Assembly: GCF_037102585.1 (NCBI RefSeq)
Contig: NW_027043825.1
Coordinates: 62,001-126,000, forward strand
Length of the DNA: 64,000 nt
Direction of reading: 5' to 3'
Origin: Saccharomycopsis crataegensis
Taxonomy: Eukaryota > Ascomycota > Saccharomycetes > Ascoideales > Saccharomycopsidaceae
Positions 27,911 through 38,851 of the stretch are shown one piece after another. The notes beneath the pieces were generated by a model. That model saw only the letters and a list, made by a program, of their open reading frames with translations. It did not search any database and had not been told where the DNA came from. Each line of letters starts with the position of its first letter. The stretch's first letter is position 1. The position numbers and the translations under genes are program-made.

Positions 27911-30322
27911 ATGTCTTCTCAAGGCGACCATCAAGGTCGTGACAACAAGAACGCTGAAATTCATGAAAACAGCGTCGAAAAACCACCGGAAAATGACGAA
28001 GATGAATCTTTTGACGATGAAAGTTCCAATTATGGAAGCGATTATTCTTCAAATGATTCAAGGGATGAGGAAAACGCGGTAGAAAACCCAAATCTGCCCG
28101 CCGCAACCCAAATTTATTCTTCGATTGCTAATCAAATCGATCCTGCATTATTAGGTAATCAATCACCTAAGCACGCAACGGCCCCTCAACATGGAGAAGT
28201 TGAGGATGCGAACTTGGAACAAAAAAACACCAAAAAAAATGAAAAATCCTCCATAAACTCCGAAAAAAACGTAGAAAACTCCACTGAAAACCAATCTGAA
28301 AAAAAACAAAAAACCCAAAAAACCCAAAACGCCTTTATTAGTTCCACCTCCGCCCGTTCCTTCGCCTCCGTTGTCGCTTCTACTCTTGCCCCAGAAGAAA
28401 TGGAAAATTCTTCTACGACCACGGTCAACCCCTTTAATGGGAGGAAAGAAATCGACAGGGAAAATGACCCTCTTTTCCGAAAATTCGCTAACGCGTTTTA
28501 CTGGCCTTTCCTCATCAAGGACCTCAAGTTCTACTACAGGGAAGTGTTGGAGCACTTCATTGAATGCTACAACAATAATGATCATATTTATCAATCTACA
28601 CTGTATAAAATCCGTCCAGATGATCCAGACAGAATGATGGAATATCATAATACTTTGTTCATTGTTGAGTACTTTAGCCAACAATCTAGAACAAAGATTG
28701 ACATGGAAATGAAACGTCTTGCAGGTCTTACCACCAATGAAAAATTACAGCTCTTCAGACAAATTTACAAATTGAACCAAGGTAATTTGCATTTCAAAAT
28801 CCCAAAACCATTGATGCAAGGAAGCTCCGCAGAAATCCAATTGGCTCTCATTAAATTCGCTTTGATGGACCTAGCTAATCAACAACAACAGCTCCTTGAA
28901 TCTGGGAACATCGAGGAAACTGAACGTCATCAAAGAACAAAATTGGAGTATGATTTAAGACATTCCCAGGAAGTCATTTACATCAACTCTGATGAAAATG
29001 AAATTGTCATTCCTGGAAGTTTTTTCCCTGATTTCCCTCTGCCAGACGACAAATTCAAAAAAAGAAAAATATCATTCATCAATCATATCAATGAGTTTTT
29101 ACAAATAAGCACTGAAACCACAACTTATAAACCCAAAATTGTGATTGACGAATATGTTGAACGTCATTTTATTGAAATCGAAGTCCAAACTAGTAACAGA
29201 GATGCTTTAAACGACATATTGGAGTCCCACTTCCAACAACATAAGATCCCATACGATGCCTTTAATTTTGTTGATTTGCAAGCTTGCATAACATCTGACC
29301 CCTTCCAAAGAAATAGATTCTATGGTATGATAAACTTGGAAAAAGATACAGAACTACCAATTATCTCATCCAAGATTTTGAAAATCAAACTCTTGACCCA
29401 TTGTTTCCACTGTACTAGCTGTGGTTCCAGGAAGCATACCAAGTTCTCTTGTCCTGAGCGGAACTGTATCATCTGTAAAAAACCAGGCCACATTGGACCA
29501 GAATGCCCAATTAAACGTCATTCTAAGAAAACCAAGATCACCCCACAAAAAGAATCCCTGAATCAAAATGTTGCACATGAAGCAAATAGCTCCTTCAAAG
29601 TTGTTACTGGAAAGAAGAGAACCATTTTGAACAGAGACTCAAAACTACAACCAAACAGAAAGGACCGTTCCCAAAGACAAGTTCCAGATAAGCAGGTTGG
29701 GCAAAACCCATTCAATGTCTTAGCTGGAGATACTTCGGAATTGGATATTACGGAACCCGGCGTGGAAGCTGAAGGGAACAACACCAACCAGCCATCTCAA
29801 AAGACTGAGAAACCCCAAAAATCATCCACAAATACATCCCCATCATTTACCAGTTCCAATCCTACCCAACCAAGACATTCATCCCCAAAACCATTATCCC
29901 CAGTCTCATCCCCTTCAACCACAAAATCCAACACCATCTATTCTCAACATGACACCTCCCCAATTCTCGTGCCAAAAACTCCAGCCAAGGAACCCTCCTC
30001 CACTCCTAACAAGAGTTCTCATAACCTGAGTTCTAAGACCCGGAGGACATCTCAAAATACAACTGTTCACCAGAGCAACCAAGACCTGGAACGGCTGACT
30101 AAGGGAAACCTGAAAGCCGACAAACATGATGGAGAACCGGTAAATTTACTGGCTTTCCTCGATGAACACTATTCAAGCAATGACGATGATGACTCAGATT
30201 ATGAACCAGATGATCACCAGAGTGATCACATTGAAATTGACTCCCTGGATAATCCGAATGATGATGATGATAATGACGATGATGAGCTGATATCAGATAT
30301 CAGCATAAATGAATCCAATTAA
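27911..30322 (+). CDS. LINE-C ORF1, Gag-like zinc-knuckle protein
   Basis: 803 residues. The acidic, disordered N terminus (about 1-130) has Lys/Asn/Gln-rich stretches. A central conserved domain spans about 170-490. Two CCHC knuckles follow, [14 protein letters not shown] (about 501-514) and [14 protein letters not shown] (about 518-531). Then comes a basic Ser/Pro/Thr-rich linker and a very acidic Asp/Glu tail. Same architecture as LINE-A ORF1, with low sequence identity outside the knuckles. It binds element RNA in the model for L1-type elements. Intact. Confidence 0.92.
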   Translation: MSSQGDHQGRDNKNAEIHENSVEKPPENDEDESFDDESSNYGSDYSSNDSRDEENAVENPNLPAATQIYSSIANQIDPALLGNQSPKHATAPQHGEVEDANLEQKNTKKNEKSSINSEKNVENSTENQSEKKQKTQKTQNAFISSTSARSFASVVASTLAPEEMENSSTTTVNPFNGRKEIDRENDPLFRKFANAFYWPFLIKDLKFYYREVLEHFIECYNNNDHIYQSTLYKIRPDDPDRMMEYHNTLFIVEYFSQQSRTKIDMEMKRLAGLTTNEKLQLFRQIYKLNQGNLHFKIPKPLMQGSSAEIQLALIKFALMDLANQQQQLLESGNIEETERHQRTKLEYDLRHSQEVIYINSDENEIVIPGSFFPDFPLPDDKFKKRKISFINHINEFLQISTETTTYKPKIVIDEYVERHFIEIEVQTSNRDALNDILESHFQQHKIPYDAFNFVDLQACITSDPFQRNRFYGMINLEKDTELPIISSKILKIKLLTHCFHCTSCGSRKHTKFSCPERNCIICKKPGHIGPECPIKRHSKKTKITPQKESLNQNVAHEANSSFKVVTGKKRTILNRDSKLQPNRKDRSQRQVPDKQVGQNPFNVLAGDTSELDITEPGVEAEGNNTNQPSQKTEKPQKSSTNTSPSFTSSNPTQPRHSSPKPLSPVSSPSTTKSNTIYSQHDTSPILVPKTPAKEPSSTPNKSSHNLSSKTRRTSQNTTVHQSNQDLERLTKGNLKADKHDGEPVNLLAFLDEHYSSNDDDDSDYEPDDHQSDHIEIDSLDNPNDDDDNDDDELISDISINESN

Positions 30323-30324
30323 TC

Positions 30325-33285
30325 ATGACTACCCATAAGAAATCCTTCAATCTAATATCTCAAAATATTCAGAGATATCATTTCACCTCCCAACATCACC
30401 TCTCCAAATACAACAAACAGCACATCCTTTTCTTTCAAGAACTTCCGAAAGACTGTGAGGCTTTGATCCGAAACTTCCATCAACATTCCTTTCATGTAAA
30501 TAATTCCCCTTACCCCCGAGCGGCTATACTATTGAGAAATATCCCCTCCATGGGCACGGTAATACTAAAAAATTTCATTTCCGATAAACTTGAGTCACAT
30601 CTAACCGGATACCTTACTGATCTAGTAATATCTTGGAATGATGGCAAAACTCTATTATTATTGATAAACCTATACAACCCAACTGGACAACAAAAAGCCC
30701 AATTGACTATTCATTCCCAGTTGCACCAGCTACTCGGTGAGTTGTTGGGCCATTTGGCTATCAAATACCCAAACTCACACATCGAAATAGTGGTTGGAGG
30801 AGATTTCAACAATATCTTAGAAATTCCAAAATCAAAAAAAAATAAAAAAATTCTGAAACATCTAAAAAAACTAAACGATTTCATTGAATGCTTCAATCTC
30901 AAAGACGCTTTCTACCTCCTGCTGTCCAAAGGTCTCCCTTCCACTAACCGAGCCTCAAACGGTAAAAATCGTCGCTTAGATCGATTTTATATTTCTGAGG
31001 GTTTGTTGGAGAATACTGCTCTTAGCCAGACAAATACCCTTGGTACTATTTCCACACATGACGAAATTAGCATCAAATTTGCCCTCTCCTTTAATTTAGT
31101 GCAACTAGGACCAAAGCGTTTCAAATTGCACAACCAACTAATACCATTTATTGCTAACTCCAAGAAGTTATCACAATTGCCATCCATATCCCATTTGATT
31201 GCAGAGATCCGACTGTTAGCACCACTAACAAAAACGGCATTGAACTCTCTCCAACGCAGTGACCCATCTATTTTACCTGACCCTTATGAAAGATTGAACT
31301 CTGTTTTTAAACAGAACCCAAACACAAATCCAATTGATGCTTTTGTCATTTCTGGAGATAGGAAACTCACCGATATTCAAGATTTATTGGCCCATGCCAC
31401 GTCCTATTACAAGGACATTTTTTCGGCTAAAGACTACCATGATCCGAATGCCATTCGCCAATACCTCCTAACGACGATCTCTTCCAGGAAACTAATGGCC
31501 CACGAAGCTATACAGTTAGATAACCCAATTATCGAACTGGAGATCAAGGACGCAATATGGCAGGCAAACTCAAAGAGTGAGCCTGGTCCTGATGGAATCC
31601 CTTATACATTCTATAAGGAAGCCTGGGAAAACATTAAGCATATCCTCCTCCAAGAATTCAACACTATCCTTTCCGCTGGGTCAATCCCTATTGACTATAG
31701 TCTGGTTTTGATTACATTAATCCTCAAACCCAGGAAAAATAAAGAGTTTTTACCCAATTATAGGCCAATCTCATTAATTAACACTAATATGCGCATCCTC
31801 GCTATAGTGTTAAACAACCGATTACTCAAATTCATCCCTCAGCTTGTGGGTTCCGAACAAACTGGTTTCGTCCCAGGACGTACGTCCTTCGAGCAAATTG
31901 CTGCTTTCAAAGAAGTCTTCCACTCAATGAGACCAGACTCCAACCTTTTTCAATTGCTGCGCACCTCCAAAATCCTTGTGGCTGACTTTCAAAAGGCTTT
32001 TGATAGTATCTCGCATGCATACCTAGACCACCTCTTCCAAATTCTAAACCTTGGTACAAATTTTCGCCGATTACTAATAAACATCTTGAAATCAGCAACT
32101 GCTTCCATAATGATCAACAACTTTCATGGTCCGCTATTTAAGTTAGCCTCGGGCACCTTACAGGGCAATCCAATAAGCCCCAGTATCTTTCTCTTGGCCA
32201 TACAACCTTTATTAGAAAATATTCAAACAAAAAATCATGGCATAAAATTAGAAGTCCGGAATGAATTGACCATTTCCATGCAACCACTGGGTAAAGACTT
32301 TGCCATCCAGAATCCCATGAACCCCGATATCCTGATAAAGGTCACAGCATTTGCTGATGATGTCACCATATTTGTAAAAGATGACACTGAATTATTCACC
32401 ACCCTCCAATACATCAAGGACTTTGAAAAATATTCAGGCAGTACCCTTAGCACCGATAAATCCAAGCTATACCATACAGCCGAATATCATCGCACCTTTG
32501 GACCCTTGACAAAACTACCCTATGAACAGATCCCTGTCTTTACCTCCACTCCCTCAATAGTGTACTTGGGTATTCCACTAAACACACCACTACATCAAGA
32601 TCAGGTATTGAAAAACATCAAATACAAATATTATCTCACACAAATGCACCATCTCAGCTTAGCGGAAAAGGTATTGGGGTACAATACTTACATTATCCCT
32701 AAACTCTTATATCGTGCAATGCATCAGCCCCTTTCTAACTCTACCACCACTAAGATTGAGGAATCATTTCAACACCTTTGTCGCAGGATTGGCAGCCTAT
32801 CCCTTTCCACCCTCAAAACTTCCACCCAGATGGGAGGATATGGAATGCTCGATCTCAAAAACCACTTCCTATATCGGTACGCACACGTCATATACCAACT
32901 ACTAACATCCCTGGAAAAATATTTATATCACCAAATCTTGAGATATAAAATCCAATACGCCATTAACACCCAAATCCAAGTGGAATCTCTACTTGATCAA
33001 TACCAAAAATCTCAACTCCATCCAGAATCTCACTTTCAAAGAATTGGAAGTATGATTGACAGAAACTCCATCCAAACACATATATGGTACTTTCCGTTAC
33101 TTGGCTACCAACTCTCATATCCTGGCAGCTCCACCAAGAAAATTACCCTTTCTGACATTGTCAAAAGCAACATTTTCTCACTAGAAGAGAAAAAATACCT
33201 CAAATCATGGTCGATTTTATTTGATCTAGAGAACCAGGGAAAAACAAGGTATCACAGATGCAGAAGATTGAAGATTGAAGATTGA
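30325..33285 (+). CDS. LINE-C ORF2, endonuclease plus reverse transcriptase
   Basis: 986 residues, starting 2 bp after the ORF1 stop. APE endonuclease: SQNIQRYHF, FFQELPKD (catalytic Glu, about 39), GGDFNN (about 157), RRLDRFYIS (about 220), STHDE (about 243). RT: EPGPDGIPYTFYKE (about 427), NYRPISLINTN, GFVPGRTSFEQ, VADFQKAFD (motif A), GTLQGNPISP (motif B) and AFADDV (motif C, about 676). The frame stops in a run of the 7-bp unit GAAGATT. The C-terminal domain continues in the +1 frame from 33275, so this stop is a lesion or a recoding site. Confidence 0.92.
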   Translation: MTTHKKSFNLISQNIQRYHFTSQHHLSKYNKQHILFFQELPKDCEALIRNFHQHSFHVNNSPYPRAAILLRNIPSMGTVILKNFISDKLESHLTGYLTDLVISWNDGKTLLLLINLYNPTGQQKAQLTIHSQLHQLLGELLGHLAIKYPNSHIEIVVGGDFNNILEIPKSKKNKKILKHLKKLNDFIECFNLKDAFYLLLSKGLPSTNRASNGKNRRLDRFYISEGLLENTALSQTNTLGTISTHDEISIKFALSFNLVQLGPKRFKLHNQLIPFIANSKKLSQLPSISHLIAEIRLLAPLTKTALNSLQRSDPSILPDPYERLNSVFKQNPNTNPIDAFVISGDRKLTDIQDLLAHATSYYKDIFSAKDYHDPNAIRQYLLTTISSRKLMAHEAIQLDNPIIELEIKDAIWQANSKSEPGPDGIPYTFYKEAWENIKHILLQEFNTILSAGSIPIDYSLVLITLILKPRKNKEFLPNYRPISLINTNMRILAIVLNNRLLKFIPQLVGSEQTGFVPGRTSFEQIAAFKEVFHSMRPDSNLFQLLRTSKILVADFQKAFDSISHAYLDHLFQILNLGTNFRRLLINILKSATASIMINNFHGPLFKLASGTLQGNPISPSIFLLAIQPLLENIQTKNHGIKLEVRNELTISMQPLGKDFAIQNPMNPDILIKVTAFADDVTIFVKDDTELFTTLQYIKDFEKYSGSTLSTDKSKLYHTAEYHRTFGPLTKLPYEQIPVFTSTPSIVYLGIPLNTPLHQDQVLKNIKYKYYLTQMHHLSLAEKVLGYNTYIIPKLLYRAMHQPLSNSTTTKIEESFQHLCRRIGSLSLSTLKTSTQMGGYGMLDLKNHFLYRYAHVIYQLLTSLEKYLYHQILRYKIQYAINTQIQVESLLDQYQKSQLHPESHFQRIGSMIDRNSIQTHIWYFPLLGYQLSYPGSSTKKITLSDIVKSNIFSLEEKKYLKSWSILFDLENQGKTRYHRCRRLKIED

Positions 33286-33883
33286 AGATATCCAGGACAA
33301 TTTAGCAAAACCAGTACCAGAGAAATACAAGGCCCACCATCAAAAAATGTTCACTTTTGATTTTAAGAACGGCAGCAAACAGGAACAACTCAAACGAGAC
33401 GTCTCCAAAGCATCAACAACATTGACCAAAATCACATACCCCCTGGAGCCACAACAAAGAAAATTTTGGAAACAGATTAACCAGATCAAAAGGTGGGTAC
33501 CGGGTTCAATGGAGAACCTCCACCTCATGATGTTGGGGCTCACATTGTTCAAATCAACAAATTCCCGTTGCCATGTTTGTAATTTTCCTCCAGAAAATTG
33601 GAACACCAACCCCAGGGATCCTGACCATATCAAGGAAGCCTACATCACCCATTACTACATAAATTGCACAGTATCAAGAAACTTATGGAAAATATTAAAA
33701 ATGGGAATATCTCAAACATGGGATAACATCATATTGCATCAACATCAGAAACAAACTATGATAAAATTGGATCGCTTCGCTTATTACATTGAAAAATATA
33801 ATAGGGTACGAAGGTCAAATAATGCAGATTGGACTAATCAATCAATGAAAACATTATTATATCTTATTACAGCGGTCTACTAA
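33275..33883 (+). CDS. LINE-C ORF2 C-terminal domain (+1 frame)
   Basis: About 200 codons continuing ORF2. It aligns with the LINE-A C-terminus (KGIPEKYQQHIP, GSKKQREKQDV, FWHNLKKF) and carries CHVC...HYYINC, the terminal Cys/His motif. The frame is entered without an ATG (TTG at 33275), so it is not an independent gene. The 7-bp repeat at the junction has four partial copies; loss or gain of one unit changes frame. The LINE-C copy at 53683-57241 has the same split. Confidence 0.85.
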   Translation: MKIEDIQDNLAKPVPEKYKAHHQKMFTFDFKNGSKQEQLKRDVSKASTTLTKITYPLEPQQRKFWKQINQIKRWVPGSMENLHLMMLGLTLFKSTNSRCHVCNFPPENWNTNPRDPDHIKEAYITHYYINCTVSRNLWKILKMGISQTWDNIILHQHQKQTMIKLDRFAYYIEKYNRVRRSNNADWTNQSMKTLLYLITAVY

Positions 33884-33978
33884 AAAATTAAAATAACCAT
33901 AAAACAAAATAAAAATAAAAATAAAAATAATATTAAAAATAAAAATAAAAATAGTCAATATCTTAAAGGGGGTTTTTA

Positions 33979-33995
33979 GTGAGTAAAAATCTCAC
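33979..33995 (+). other. LINE-C 3' UTR hairpin GTGAG/CTCAC
   Basis: A perfect 5-bp stem with a 7-base A-rich loop lies about 95 bp after the stop, preceded by GGGGGTTTTTA. The other LINE-C copy retains the stem although the loop differs by one base (about 53575-53591). Probably an RT recognition structure; the role is inferred. Confidence 0.5.
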
Positions 33996-34136
33996 ACTGT
34001 TGAATATTAATTTAAAAAAATTGAAATTCTTCGTCTTTTGAAGATTTTCCTCCTCAAAACCAAGAACAAGTTTATATAATTATATACTTATGAGATTTAA
34101 TATAAATCGAAATTATTGGAAAAAAAAAAAAAAAAA

Positions 34137-34279
34137 GGATTGATTTAGTATTACTCTCTGAAGAACCAGAGATCATATATATTGAAAACTTTTCATAATC
34201 GACGACTATAATTATATACTAATGGTTATGAGCACGTGTATCATTGCCTATAACCAATAGCTCAAACCATACTACAACA
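34137..34279 (-). repeat. Gypsy-1 3' LTR (LTR-F), internal part
   Basis: Continues the part at 27104-27154 across LINE-C. It contains ACACGTGC/GCACGTGT (an E-box CACGTG) and a TATA-rich stretch. It lacks a 12-13 bp internal repeat (TTATGGTTATGAG) present in the other LTR-F copies. Confidence 0.88.
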
Positions 34280-34289
34280 ATTCCCCCCG

Positions 34290-37200
34290 TCAAGATCTTC
34301 TATTCAAACTTTGAAAGGAACGACCCAACAACGGTTTTCTACAGATAGGAATACTAGAAGAACCATAGAAGTCCTTAATGGACTCATAGAGGTTCTTCTG
34401 TAAACCCAGTGGAACACTATCCACAAAAACATCAACCGGGACCGTAAAGCAATGACCAGGACGAGCCATCCGAAAGGTAACATCAAAAGACCTAGTGTCA
34501 GGATCATATCCTAAAATACCATTAACCTCAGAAGCTCTAGCTTTAAATTCATTAACAGTCCGTGGAAGATCAATAAAAGCAGCTTCAGGCACCGAATAAG
34601 GACGTAAAAACCTCGCATTAATCACCCTTGATTTAAGGTTTAATATCGGTAAATCAATTTCAAAACTATTCTTGTTAATAACCTTGACTACTTTAAAAGG
34701 ACCAAAATACACATCAGTCACTTTTTTGTATCGAGTACTATTCGTGTACGCTTCGCGATGCACAAGCACGTACTGACCAACTGTATAATCATCAAAGCTT
34801 GCTCCTGCATTGGCACTTATATTCATCCGGTGCTGATACAGGGATAATTGTTCTGAAACGGCACAATGAATTGCCCTCAATCTCTTCCCCCACTCACTAA
34901 TCAGGTGATGAGCAATATCAACAACTTGAGGTTCAGACAATTGAAGCAACGGTTGGCGACCAAAAACCGCTTGGAAAGGCGAAATACCGGTAGCCGAATG
35001 AATAGATGAATTGATAGCAGTCTGAGCCACAGCCAAATAACTCAACCAATCACCTTTATTTTCAGAAACAAAAGTACGAAGGAGCTGTACTACCTTCTTG
35101 TTAGCGGCTTCTGCCACACCATTTCCACGAGGGTTGTTAGCAGCCGTGAGATGATACTTAAATCCCATAATCTTCGAAATATCCTTGGCAATGCTATTAG
35201 CCCAACGAATATCACGATCAGAACGAATAAAACACGGAATACCATAATACGCAAATACATTATGGAACAACACCTTAGCAACACCCATTGTATCAATCTG
35301 CTTGTTGCATCCAATAAAAATAGAAAATTTCGAAAAATCATCAACAACGGTAAGGATAGCATCACATCCTCCACATTCCGGCAATCCAGTAATCATATCA
35401 ATCAGAATTCTTTGGAAAGTGAATCCTGGAGGATCAACAGCCATAATAGGATGGGAATGGTGTTGGCGTATTTTTGTTCTCAAACAAGTATCACATCCAC
35501 CAACTACTGCAGTGACAATCTTCATAAGATTTCGCATATAAAACTTAGAAGATAGCCCGAGGTATAATTGAGTTATCCCAGCATGCATTCTGCCATGCTC
35601 ATACTCAATTAACCTACGGGCCCGCAGCGCCCCAACAACCCGGCGCCACGGAGATTGATTGGTACGTCCAAACAATTTACCATCAATCAACTTAAAATTC
35701 TTCAAAATACCCTGACTCACATCGAGTCTATCACCATTAACATCTTCTTCATCAATTCTCGTTTCTGCGACATCGCTGGCATTATCACTTGCTTTATTAT
35801 CCTTGTCCTCAATTAACCTTAAACTGTTACTAATCTCCGCAAAATACTCATCCGATTCAATCGAAGCCTTGATTTCTGCTTCAGTTAAATTAACTGCAGG
35901 GATTACCGATTCCAAAGCCCCCACATAACGAGAGAGGTAATCAGCTAACTCATTTGTTGTACCCTTGACATATTCTAACACAATATCAAACTCAGCGAGT
36001 TTAGTAATCCATCTTTTAACCCTGTCATTTTCAGCTTCCTTATTTCCTTTAAGCAACACCGACAAGGATTGGTGATCAGTCTTTACCACAATTCTATGAC
36101 CAAATATCAAATGGGCCGTCTTGTCTAATAAGTAGACAACGGCTAAAAGTTCTTTATCTCTAATTGGATAATTCTTTTCGTGGATTGAAAGGCTCCGCAG
36201 GTAATAACCAACAATTTGCAGCTCATCGGACCCAGGGATTAACTGTTTCAATACCCCCCCAATTGCAATTCCTGAAGCATCAGACTCAATTACAAATACA
36301 GTAGCGGGATCAGTCGAAAGTGGAACACTAAGTACCTTGGTTTCCAACAAGGCTTGCTTCAAAGAAGCGAACCTTTTGGAAACTGTCTCCATATCCCATT
36401 CGAGATTTTTGGAGACAAATTGGTAAAGTTCAACCACTAAGTCCGAATAGCTGGCAACGAAATGACGGAAATAATTCGTGAATCCAAGAGTTTTCTGCAA
36501 CTCCTTGGCATTCACAGGGGTCTTCAATTTCCGAATTACTTCCCTAGTATCATCAGGGATTTCAACTCCATCCGGACCAATTTCCCAACCAAGAAAGCGA
36601 ACCTTAGAGCTCATAAAACTGCATTTCAGCCTTTTCAAAAACAACTTGTTCTCCCGACACACATCAAAAAACTGCTTGAGCAAACCCAAATGCTCTTCCC
36701 TGTTTGGCGACGCCAAGAGAACATCATCAACATAATTACGGGCAGTTGAAAGGTGTGATATTTTCTTGGCTAAGTATGATTGTAGGTGTGAAGGGGCTGA
36801 TGTGAGTCCGAAGGGTAATCTCAAGTACTCGTACTTGAGCCCTTCAAACTCAAAAGCCGTGAATCTACTAGAATTCTCATCGAGGGTAAGTTGATGAAAG
36901 CCTTTCGTTAAATCCACGGTTGAGAACACCTTATTGGCCAGAAAGATCTGGATCAATTCATCGTAACTGGGAAGGTTCTGATTAAACCTTTTCAATAAAA
37001 GGTTGATTTGACGAAAATCAATAACCAAACGAATCTCCCCAGTCTTCTTCTTGACAACTAGAAAAGGTGAAGAATAAGGCGAGTTAGAGGGTTGAATAAG
37101 TTTAGAATCAACCATACGCCTAATATGATTTCTAACCTCATGCAAAAGAGCAATCTTAACCTTCGGAATATACGGGGTCGTTGGAACTTCTTCCGACATC

Positions 37201-38759
37201 GGTTCAAGCCTGATATTATCTGCCCCCCGAGACTCAACAACTTGATTAATCCCAAGCTTCTCCGCAAAAATATCCGCATAATCAAACAACAATTTCTCTA
37301 ATCTAGGATCGTCTATCTCAACAGGATCCAGGCTAAGAGCAGCCATAGCACTAATACTTTCAATGGATTTCTCATCCAAATCGTCCACCCCCACATCTCC
37401 CACAGTAAGATTAGCAAAATCAATAAGATGGGCATATTCTCTAATGAATGGAAGCCCCACAATAACAGTAGGTGAAACAATCGGGTGCACATAACAACGG
37501 ATCTTCACAACAGTATGGTTAAATGTAACAGGGATAATCACATACCTGTCTACCGCATCATACTGATTAGTTGCAGTCTTGATTGTTCTTGGGCTAATCC
37601 TAGTAAGATCGGCACTATCATAACCGAGCTTAGGCAAAATAGACGGATTTACAAAACTGTAACTCGCCCCAGAATCAATAAGAGCTTTGGTAACAAACCC
37701 AGCAGGTCCCATAGTAACAGGAACCTTGAAAGCAACAACATCCTCATACGGAACTGCATGGTCCTCCTCTTGGACGCAATCCATAAGGTGAGCCAAACGA
37801 GCACCAGACCCACCACCACCACGGCGAGGGCAGTCCATGCTCTGATGTCCGTGTCCTTTACACTGGAAACAATTTCCAAGAATAAGCAACAGCCTCACCT
37901 CCTCCTGGGTGAGATTAAATTTCTTGCAGAGGGCGGCAATCTTACCACTAGACTTGCGAGGATATGAGTTTCCCCGAGAACTTGGTACTGATTGCAAAGC
38001 ATCCAATTCCATTGGCATCGGACCACCTCTATCCATAGGCGAAAACGTAGACGGCATAGGGATAGTCAGAGTATGGATGGTTCTTTCAGTAAGATCATTA
38101 ATACTAAGTGCATGAGAAATCACATCATCTAATTTCTCATAAATGCGTCCTGCATCTGCAATGTGCTTCTGCAAACGCGGGTCCAAGGAATCGATAAAAC
38201 GATTAATTTTTGAACGTTCTGACCAATCTGGAATGTACACAACATTCGCTTGAAACTCAGCAACGTGGGACAGAAGCGCTTTTCCTTTTTGCGCAATTGT
38301 CCACAATGTTCTTTCCAAAATGTCAACCATATCAACTCTAGAAAAGTGCGCAAGCACTTGAGCCTTAAAGGCTCTATAAGAGATATCTGACGGCAAGGAG
38401 TCAGAAAAAGAAGAAAAACTTCTAAAAGTATCTTGAGCCACGTTTCTCACGATAAAACTCATCTTATACTTGTCATTCCAATTAAGTGGCATCTGGTGTT
38501 CTGCATACTGGAAGAAGTCATGCAATGCCATGGGAGTGCGGGCAAGCATCCCTGTACTAAACGGCTTTCCGTTAAACTTGACCTCCATAGGGTCTAACAC
38601 GCGACCGGCCTTCTCTTTACCGTGAAGCATTTCAACGAGCTCCATGAGCAACAGACGATTAGAATCGTCCAACGGTCCACCCGGCATACTCATCTCGTTT
38701 TCTTCGCCTGAATAATTATCTTCTTCGTCTGAGCTAGGGCTTAAACCAAATACAGTCAT
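34290..38759 (-). CDS. Gypsy-1 Gag-Pol polyprotein
   Basis: A single 1489-codon frame (part of an LTR-element fossil). Order: Gag capsid region, CCHC knuckle CFQCKGHGHQSMDC (about 298), aspartic protease LIDSGASYSF (about 360), RT with YVDDVLLAS (about 677), RNase H with ESDASG and the GYY-RSLSIHEKNYPI block, and integrase with the HHCC zinc motif and the D-D-E core (DMITG, SDRDIRW, NNPRGNGVAE), then a C-terminal tail. Gag and Pol share one frame, unlike gypsy-2. A CTG codon stands at the position of the conserved Ser in the RNase H YaSR block, which fits CUG-Ser decoding. Confidence 0.9.
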   Translation of the reverse strand: MTVFGLSPSSDEEDNYSGEENEMSMPGGPLDDSNRLLLMELVEMLHGKEKAGRVLDPMEVKFNGKPFSTGMLARTPMALHDFFQYAEHQMPLNWNDKYKMSFIVRNVAQDTFRSFSSFSDSLPSDISYRAFKAQVLAHFSRVDMVDILERTLWTIAQKGKALLSHVAEFQANVVYIPDWSERSKINRFIDSLDPRLQKHIADAGRIYEKLDDVISHALSINDLTERTIHTLTIPMPSTFSPMDRGGPMPMELDALQSVPSSRGNSYPRKSSGKIAALCKKFNLTQEEVRLLLILGNCFQCKGHGHQSMDCPRRGGGGSGARLAHLMDCVQEEDHAVPYEDVVAFKVPVTMGPAGFVTKALIDSGASYSFVNPSILPKLGYDSADLTRISPRTIKTATNQYDAVDRYVIIPVTFNHTVVKIRCYVHPIVSPTVIVGLPFIREYAHLIDFANLTVGDVGVDDLDEKSIESISAMAALSLDPVEIDDPRLEKLLFDYADIFAEKLGINQVVESRGADNIRLEPMSEEVPTTPYIPKVKIALLHEVRNHIRRMVDSKLIQPSNSPYSSPFLVVKKKTGEIRLVIDFRQINLLLKRFNQNLPSYDELIQIFLANKVFSTVDLTKGFHQLTLDENSSRFTAFEFEGLKYEYLRLPFGLTSAPSHLQSYLAKKISHLSTARNYVDDVLLASPNREEHLGLLKQFFDVCRENKLFLKRLKCSFMSSKVRFLGWEIGPDGVEIPDDTREVIRKLKTPVNAKELQKTLGFTNYFRHFVASYSDLVVELYQFVSKNLEWDMETVSKRFASLKQALLETKVLSVPLSTDPATVFVIESDASGIAIGGVLKQLIPGSDELQIVGYYLRSLSIHEKNYPIRDKELLAVVYLLDKTAHLIFGHRIVVKTDHQSLSVLLKGNKEAENDRVKRWITKLAEFDIVLEYVKGTTNELADYLSRYVGALESVIPAVNLTEAEIKASIESDEYFAEISNSLRLIEDKDNKASDNASDVAETRIDEEDVNGDRLDVSQGILKNFKLIDGKLFGRTNQSPWRRVVGALRARRLIEYEHGRMHAGITQLYLGLSSKFYMRNLMKIVTAVVGGCDTCLRTKIRQHHSHPIMAVDPPGFTFQRILIDMITGLPECGGCDAILTVVDDFSKFSIFIGCNKQIDTMGVAKVLFHNVFAYYGIPCFIRSDRDIRWANSIAKDISKIMGFKYHLTAANNPRGNGVAEAANKKVVQLLRTFVSENKGDWLSYLAVAQTAINSSIHSATGISPFQAVFGRQPLLQLSEPQVVDIAHHLISEWGKRLRAIHCAVSEQLSLYQHRMNISANAGASFDDYTVGQYVLVHREAYTNSTRYKKVTDVYFGPFKVVKVINKNSFEIDLPILNLKSRVINARFLRPYSVPEAAFIDLPRTVNEFKARASEVNGILGYDPDTRSFDVTFRMARPGHCFTVPVDVFVDSVPLGLQKNLYESIKDFYGSSSIPICRKPLLGRSFQSLNRRS

Positions 38760-38830
38760 ACACTAGGATAACCAAGCTATGCTATTAAACGACAACAGAA
38801 GTTTATAATCAGTGGAGTCTGTAAAACTAA

Positions 38831-38849
38831 AAACCTAGTGGTGCTACCA
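38831..38849 (-). other. Gypsy primer-binding site, 3' end of initiator tRNA-Met
   Basis: On the minus strand TGGTAGCACCACTAGGTTT begins 2 bp after the 5' LTR. It complements a tRNA ending GTGGTGCTACCA, matching the yeast initiator Met 3' end (GGCGCTACCA in S. cerevisiae). The same site is in gypsy-2 (48196-48214) and gypsy-1 copy 2 (about 48760-48778). Confidence 0.75.
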
Positions 38850-38851
38850 AT

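Larger units (their letters stand above)
27155..34136 (+). mobile_element. LINE-C copy 1, near full length (Zorro-like)
   Basis: A 7.0-kb L1-type element inserted into a gypsy-1 LTR: a 5' UTR of about 750 bp, ORF1, ORF2 2 bp later, a 3' UTR with a GTGAG/CTCAC hairpin, and ATTATTGG plus poly(A). The short target duplication (GGA or GGAT) is at both edges. Unlike LINE-A copies it retains a long A-rich 5' UTR. Only distantly related to LINE-A. One frameshift near the end of ORF2. Confidence 0.92.
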
